A DNA stretch of 64,000 nt from Paenibacillus sp. BSR1-1 (GTDB lineage: Bacteria; Bacillota; Bacilli; Bacillales; Cytobacillaceae). The stretch lies in the NCBI RefSeq assembly GCF_030403775.1, contig NZ_JAQMWQ010000007.1:62001-126000 (forward strand), in the 5' to 3' direction. Both the position numbers and the translations under genes were made by a program. Positions 59,588-64,000 of this stretch are shown here, one piece after another (position 1 is the stretch's first letter; the number at the start of each line of letters is the position of its first letter). The notes below the pieces were generated by a model that saw only the letters and a program-made list of their open reading frames with translations, searched no databases and was not told the origin of the DNA.

Positions 59588-61191
59588 GGACATATAGAAA
59601 AACAACAATTGGCGCTGCCATCCTTATCCTTCTTTTTCTGGCAAGTTATTTCTATCCCCTTTACGGACCGGAGGACTTTAATAAGCAGACTATAATTATG
59701 GATGAAAAGTCTAAGGTGATTGGCAGGGCACCGTTTCCACCTTCTTTGGAACATATCATAGGAACGGACCGAAACGGAGCGGATATGCATCTTTTATTAT
59801 TGTATGGTGCGAAATATACCCTGATCACCGCATTGGTGGTTGCCTTCTTAAGGGTTTTGTTCGGAGGATTAATGGGGGTATTTCTATCTCTTTATGCTCC
59901 ATTATTAAAAAAATACTTTAAAGATTTCTTCATCATTTTTCGATACATACCCACTGTATTATTAGGAATTGTGGTCATGCTGCCGGTGCACGGGATGTTT
60001 GAAAAACCGGTTTCTTCTGTTATTGCTTATCAGATTTTGATGCTTGTGTTTTTGGGTTTTCCGTCGGCAACGATTTTTGCATCCGAACTGACAGATGAAT
60101 TGACTAAGACATCCTTTATAAGGAGCTCGTACTTAATGGGGGCTAATAAGTTTCATATTATAAAAAGACATTTGATGCCCTATTTCAAATCGTATGGAGT
60201 CCTTTTTACCATCCAACAGCTATTAAGTACATTACAGTTGACGATGCATCTTGGGATATTCGGATATTTCCTTGGAGGCCAAACGGTTGGGGGAATTTTC
60301 GGGTATGATGACCCGCCAAAACCGGCCTCCCTTTCTAATGAGTGGGCTGGCTTAATTGGACAAAATCTTAATGACTTTATTCAAGCACCCTGGATCATTT
60401 TTGGCCCTATTTTTGGTTTTCTATTTGTTATCTTAATTGTGAATATGATGAAAAAAGAACTAGAAGAAAATTTGAATGGTGCTTTATTTATAAAAAAGAA
60501 AAAAGAAAAATCAGAGTCCACTATCTCTATTTCCAGCCAACCCTTGATGGAGCAGTTTGTTTTTGTTGAAAGTGATGAGTTATTAAAGGGAGCTGCTCAT
60601 GCAGAAAAAGTAAGGCCTCAGAAAAAGTTTATTGGCAAGAAAGCTCTCGTAGTGGCATTAGCCGTGATGTTATTGGTGGTAATGGTTGTTTATAACCCCG
60701 GAAGAAGGACCTCAAATACGGAGTCAGCTGCTGAAAACAATGAGAAGAAACCTTCTCAACTGGTCTATAATAATGTGCCTAATGCTCAAACAGCTTCTGA
60801 TCCAATGGAGCAAAGACCTCATGCCGTGGGGGAAGAGATTGAAATATCTGGCTCCACTCTGACTGTGAGAAAGGTGGAAAAATCGGAAGGGAATGCTACA
60901 GAGAAACCAAGAGCGGGAAGTGAGTTTATCATTGTAACAGTTCAACTAAAAAATACAGGAAAAGAACCGATGCGTTACGATCCTGCTTTATTCGATGTGC
61001 TCGATAATAAAGGAAATTCTTATCCACAGCCATTCATCATGATCGATATCGATACCACGCTTCCGTCTGGAGATTTAGCGGCAGGGGAAAGCATTACTGG
61101 TACGCTGGCTTTTGAAATGCCAAAAGATGTAAAGTTAAAACTCCGCTATTATCCTTTTCATGCTGTGGATGAATATGTGGTTAATCTCTAA
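59584..61191 (+). CDS. ABC permease, DppC/OppC-like, fused to a DUF4352 domain
   Basis: 535 residues. The first about 295 form a DppC-type permease (IIGTDRNGADMHLLLLYGAK, SYLMGANKFHIIKRHLMPYF). A charged linker and an extra membrane segment (about 353-378, KKALVVALAVMLLVVMVVYN) follow. The C-terminal domain (about 420-535) is DUF4352-like (GEEIEISGSTLTVRKVEKSE, GSEFIIVTVQLKNTGKEPM), an immunoglobulin-like fold usually found on lipoproteins. It would sit outside the membrane and could bind substrate or wall. An unusual fusion. Confidence 0.8.
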   Translation: MRTYRKTTIGAAILILLFLASYFYPLYGPEDFNKQTIIMDEKSKVIGRAPFPPSLEHIIGTDRNGADMHLLLLYGAKYTLITALVVAFLRVLFGGLMGVFLSLYAPLLKKYFKDFFIIFRYIPTVLLGIVVMLPVHGMFEKPVSSVIAYQILMLVFLGFPSATIFASELTDELTKTSFIRSSYLMGANKFHIIKRHLMPYFKSYGVLFTIQQLLSTLQLTMHLGIFGYFLGGQTVGGIFGYDDPPKPASLSNEWAGLIGQNLNDFIQAPWIIFGPIFGFLFVILIVNMMKKELEENLNGALFIKKKKEKSESTISISSQPLMEQFVFVESDELLKGAAHAEKVRPQKKFIGKKALVVALAVMLLVVMVVYNPGRRTSNTESAAENNEKKPSQLVYNNVPNAQTASDPMEQRPHAVGEEIEISGSTLTVRKVEKSEGNATEKPRAGSEFIIVTVQLKNTGKEPMRYDPALFDVLDNKGNSYPQPFIMIDIDTTLPSGDLAAGESITGTLAFEMPKDVKLKLRYYPFHAVDEYVVNL

Positions 61192-61202
61192 AAATACAAA
61201 TA

Positions 61203-61224
61203 GCCTTCATCATGTGATGAAGGC
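61203..61224. terminator. Hairpin between convergent genes
   Basis: A perfect 10-bp stem (GCCTTCATCA / TGATGAAGGC) 11 bp after the permease stop. The following tract is not T-rich, so function is less sure. Confidence 0.6.
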
Positions 61225-61254
61225 CAATTCGGCTTGGGAAAAGCCGCACACCAT

Positions 61255-61653
61255 TTATGGCTTATAAATTAATACGTAATCACCCGGTCCAATAAGCGCC
61301 ACTCCAAGGACGACAGCGATTAAAATAAAGTTATATTCAAAACCGCCTTCGGTCAGCCAAAAGCCATTCTTGCCATGGACGGTGAAGATGGCATCAATCA
61401 TAACGATAATGATAAGGATTGCCCCTAGCCAGGTAAGCAGTCCCGCTGAAAACAGCAGTCCGCCAGCCAATTCGAATAATCCTGCTAAAACCGCCCATGT
61501 CTTGCCGCCTGTCTTGATTCCAATCGACCCTAAATATTCACCAAATTTGACTACCCCTGGACCGCCAAACCAGCCGAATAATTTCTGGCATCCATGCCCC
61601 ACGAACGTCATTCCAACAGCCAATCGAATAATCAAGAGTCCTAAACTAACCAT
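61255..61653 (-). CDS. DoxX-family membrane protein
   Basis: 132 residues from ATG 61653, with AGAAGGGG upstream. Four membrane segments and LIIRLAVGMTFVGHGCQKLF GWFGGPGV are the DoxX hallmark, then GLFELAGGLLFSAGLLTWLG. Members occur in redox and detoxification contexts, with no firm role here. Confidence 0.9.
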   Translation of the reverse strand: MVSLGLLIIRLAVGMTFVGHGCQKLFGWFGGPGVVKFGEYLGSIGIKTGGKTWAVLAGLFELAGGLLFSAGLLTWLGAILIIIVMIDAIFTVHGKNGFWLTEGGFEYNFILIAVVLGVALIGPGDYVLIYKP

Positions 61654-61724
61654 TTCTACCCCTTCTTTCAAAGACGATAGCCCTACATTATTATGCCGTA
61701 TAGCCCCATTTAACTTACTACTTT

Positions 61725-63581
61725 TTACTGTTGATTTACCCGGGACCGTTTTATAAAGAATGATAGAACTAATGCTACAAATGCAATACCGGTTGCAACA
61801 ATAAAGGCATCATTAATCCCTTCAATCGTAGCTTGCTGCATGGTTTGACCGTAAATTAAATAGGTGGAAAGCTCTTTTCCAGCTGCAGCCGGCAGATTCG
61901 TTAAAGCTGACAGACCTTGACCCAGCTGGGATAAGCTGCTGTCTATAAAAGAATTGGAACTTGAGATTGCATCCCCATACCCACTATAATGGAACCCTTG
62001 TCTTGTCGTCATAACTGTAACTAGGAAGGCGGTCCCAATACTTCCTGCTACCTGCCTGGCTGTATTGGAGGCAGCTGTCCCATGAGCTCCAAGATGGCGT
62101 GGTAACTGATTCAATCCTTCTGTCATGACGGTCATCATGATAAAAGACATTCCAAACATCCGCATCACGTATAAAAACAGAATATGGCCATAACTGGTTG
62201 TCATACTTAGACTGGTAAATCCCCATGTGGTAAGTACAGTAATCGCTAATCCAGTAACGGCTAGCCATCTTGCCCCGATTTTATCAAAAAGAGCTCCTGA
62301 GATAGGGGACATTATGCCCATCACGATGGCACCTGGAAGCATTAACAGACCTGATTGTAATGCTGTATACCCTCGAATGTTTTGCAAATAAATCGGAAGT
62401 AAGATCATGGCACCAAACATAGCCATGTTAACAATCATACTGATAACGGTTGTTAAGGCGAAAATATCATATTTAAATACCCGTAAATCAAGCATTGGCT
62501 TTTCTGCCGTCAGTTCGCGCCAAACAAAACAGATTAAAGAAATTATTCCTATGATTAAGGAGATAACTACTGTTTGGCTGGACCAGCCATCATTACCCGC
62601 TTCACTGAATCCGTATAACAAGAACCCAAAACCTAGGGTTGAAAATAAAAATCCTGGGAAATCAAATTTAGGATTGGTTACTTTCGTAACGTCCTTCATC
62701 CACATGAAGCTAAGAATTAAATCAAGTACACCGATTGGGATAACAATATCAAACAATAACCGCCATGAAAAATGGCCAATAAGCCAGCCGGATAATGTCG
62801 GACCAATCGCAGGAGCAAATATCATGACTATCCCCATAATCCCCATAGCCTTGCCGCGTTTTTCCGGAGGAAATAATGCAAAAAATACAGTCATTAACAG
62901 GGGCATAATAATACCTGCACCGCAAGCCTGAATGACCCTTCCAATCATGAGCATACTAAAGTTGGCTGACACTGAACAAACTACCGAACCCAATGTAAAT
63001 AAGAAAATGGCGGTAATAAACAGTTTTCTTGTTCCAAACTTCTCTATTAAAAAGGCCGTTATAGGAATCGCAATTCCGTTTACTAACATATATCCTGTGG
63101 AGAGCCATTGTACGGTATTGGCTGAGATTCCCAAATCATTCATAATATGAGGAATCGCCACATTCAGCAGTGTTTGATTCAGAATGGCAACAAAAGCACC
63201 AAGCATTAAAGCCACAAGAATTTTTCCGTTTCCTGATTCTTTTTCAGCATCCGAAACAGATGGTTCTTTCTGCTTTTTCATGCTTTCTTTCGGCTGAGCA
63301 TCCTCCTTTACAGATTCCAAATCTGCTTCCATTTCGTCAGAATCCTTCAGCACTTCCTGCGAGGTAATTTTTTCTGCCTTTATGTCCTTGTTTTCATTCA
63401 GTGGTAAAATTTGCTCAATCTCTTCAGCCTTTATCTCAGAATGAACAGCCTTCTCAATTACCTCTTCATTCATCTTTTCTTTTTGTGCTCTACGCGACTT
63501 CTTTTTATTAATGATAGTAAAATTTATTAAAAGCAGCAGCAAAAGGCCTAAGACAACATAAACAGTGATATAAATTAACAT
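61725..63581 (-). CDS. DHA2-family drug transporter (EmrB/QacA) with an N-terminal extension
   Basis: 618 residues. The main part (about 120-618) is a 14-segment EmrB/QacA-type proton antiporter: LNQTLLNVAIPHIMNDLGIS, GRVIQACGAGIIMPLLMTVF, GIVMIFAPAIGPTLSGWLI. The first 120 residues are unusual: a membrane segment (about 3-24) followed by a charged Glu/Lys-rich stretch. With the HlyD gene 8 bp upstream it forms an EmrAB-type efflux operon. Ribosome-binding site AGGTGATAAC. Confidence 0.9.
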   Translation of the reverse strand: MLIYITVYVVLGLLLLLLINFTIINKKKSRRAQKEKMNEEVIEKAVHSEIKAEEIEQILPLNENKDIKAEKITSQEVLKDSDEMEADLESVKEDAQPKESMKKQKEPSVSDAEKESGNGKILVALMLGAFVAILNQTLLNVAIPHIMNDLGISANTVQWLSTGYMLVNGIAIPITAFLIEKFGTRKLFITAIFLFTLGSVVCSVSANFSMLMIGRVIQACGAGIIMPLLMTVFFALFPPEKRGKAMGIMGIVMIFAPAIGPTLSGWLIGHFSWRLLFDIVIPIGVLDLILSFMWMKDVTKVTNPKFDFPGFLFSTLGFGFLLYGFSEAGNDGWSSQTVVISLIIGIISLICFVWRELTAEKPMLDLRVFKYDIFALTTVISMIVNMAMFGAMILLPIYLQNIRGYTALQSGLLMLPGAIVMGIMSPISGALFDKIGARWLAVTGLAITVLTTWGFTSLSMTTSYGHILFLYVMRMFGMSFIMMTVMTEGLNQLPRHLGAHGTAASNTARQVAGSIGTAFLVTVMTTRQGFHYSGYGDAISSSNSFIDSSLSQLGQGLSALTNLPAAAGKELSTYLIYGQTMQQATIEGINDAFIVATGIAFVALVLSFFIKRSRVNQQ

Positions 63582-63589
63582 GTTATCAC

Positions 63590-64000
63590 CTACTTATGAA
63601 TCCGTACTGTTACGTTCATACCGGGAACGATCGCTACACCTTTATTATCATCAATAGAAACTTTTACCGGAATTACTTGAGTCACTTTGGTGTAGTTCCC
63701 TGTATTGTTCGAACTTGGTAACAGAGAAAATGTTCCAGCCGTCGCTAAACCGATTTGCTGTACTTTTCCTTTTAACGTGTTATTTGGAAAAGCATCCACA
63801 TAGATATCGACATCTTGACCGATTGTCACTTCATCAATTTTGGTTTCTTCAATATTTGCTGTAACCCAAAGATTATTCAAATCATATTCTTTCGCTAATG
63901 GTGTTCCTGCTGCCACAAATGAATCTTGGACTCCACTACTTTGAACAATTGTTCCATCAGTTGGCATCGTCACGTTCATTTCTATCGGTTTTCCATTTTC
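63590..64000 (-). CDS. HlyD/EmrA-type membrane-fusion protein (N-terminus outside window)
   Basis: The frame is open to the right edge; 136 C-terminal residues are visible. TDGTIVQSSGVQDSFVAAGT PLAKEYDLNNLWVTANIEET and GQDVDIYVDAFPNNTLKGKV QQI are the barrel-sandwich and beta-barrel parts of HlyD adaptors. The end VPGMNVTVRIHK is typical. It partners the DHA2 pump just downstream. Confidence 0.9.
   Translation of the reverse strand, partial: ENGKPIEMNVTMPTDGTIVQSSGVQDSFVAAGTPLAKEYDLNNLWVTANIEETKIDEVTIGQDVDIYVDAFPNNTLKGKVQQIGLATAGTFSLLPSSNNTGNYTKVTQVIPVKVSIDDNKGVAIVPGMNVTVRIHK

Noticed and set aside
62407..62931. 174-codon plus-strand frame
   Set aside because: Antisense to the DHA2 transporter; composition is that of a reversed membrane protein.

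Overview
The window looks like chromosome of a low-GC, spore-forming Bacillaceae (Bacillus, Neobacillus or Cytobacillus type). The reasons are strong AGGAGG ribosome-binding sites, frequent TTG and GTG starts, and many Bacillus-type genes: a FatR/CYP102 pair, the ywbI-ywbH-ywbG-like cid/lrg operon, yabR, ykvS, ykhA, ytsJ and ywoG-ywoH homologues. I see no rRNA, tRNA or CRISPR array. The identifications come from reading the proteins and from family knowledge; no database search was run.

Layout. (1) 0-3.1 kb: the end of a TetR-type FatR-like regulator and a CYP102-type P450-reductase fusion whose reductase part is cut short. (2) 3.2-4.2 kb: a decayed IS110-family element. (3) 4.2-16 kb: the most unusual part. 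It is an array of small minus-strand genes (49-192 aa, mostly without recognisable function) separated by about sixteen copies of a structured repeat, all in one orientation. A typical copy has two related half-sites around CCGTTAGTT flanking a hairpin that reads as a minus-strand terminator. A complete IS1111-type IS110 element (9121-10810), two 182-bp miniature elements and a 61-bp deletion derivative are all inserted after the same CGTTAG of this repeat. The layout resembles an integron cassette array, but no integron integrase is visible and the sites do not match attC exactly. Ordinary genes (surface protein, MaoC, amidase, DUF192, DUF3934) lie at its right side. (4) 16-28 kb: housekeeping and metabolism, including yabR, ykvS, cidA/lrgB with a LysR regulator, brnQ, an M29 aminopeptidase, two SDR genes divergent from a TetR regulator with two perfect palindromes between them, a signal peptidase II paralogue and an ADP-ribosyltransferase-like protein.

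(5) 28.3-44.8 kb: a defence island. It holds Vsr, an AIPR / PD-(D/E)XK / Z1 helicase / MORC-MutL-like ATPase operon next to a C5 DNA methyltransferase, an OLD-family nuclease, a Thoeris system (SIR2-SLOG ThsA, TIR-like ThsB and a second, frameshifted TIR gene), and a separate TIR protein with an unknown C-terminal domain. Gene fragments (aspartate racemase, a second vsr tail) mark its left edge. A phage-type DnaD protein, an iteron-like palindromic region and broken genes mark its right edge, suggesting repeated mobile-element turnover. (6) 47.7-64 kb: ordinary chromosome, with a GIY-YIG protein, a malic enzyme, MFS, EamA and APC transporters, an acyl-CoA thioesterase, a nitroreductase, a MarR/MFS pair, two orphan ABC permeases (one fused to DUF4352), DoxX, and an EmrB/HlyD-type drug-efflux operon running off the right end.

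The methyltransferase, ATPase, helicase, nuclease and AIPR probably work as one restriction-like system. ThsB would make a cyclic ADP-ribose-type signal that activates NAD depletion by ThsA. The SDR/TetR and MarR/MFS pairs look like self-contained regulated units.
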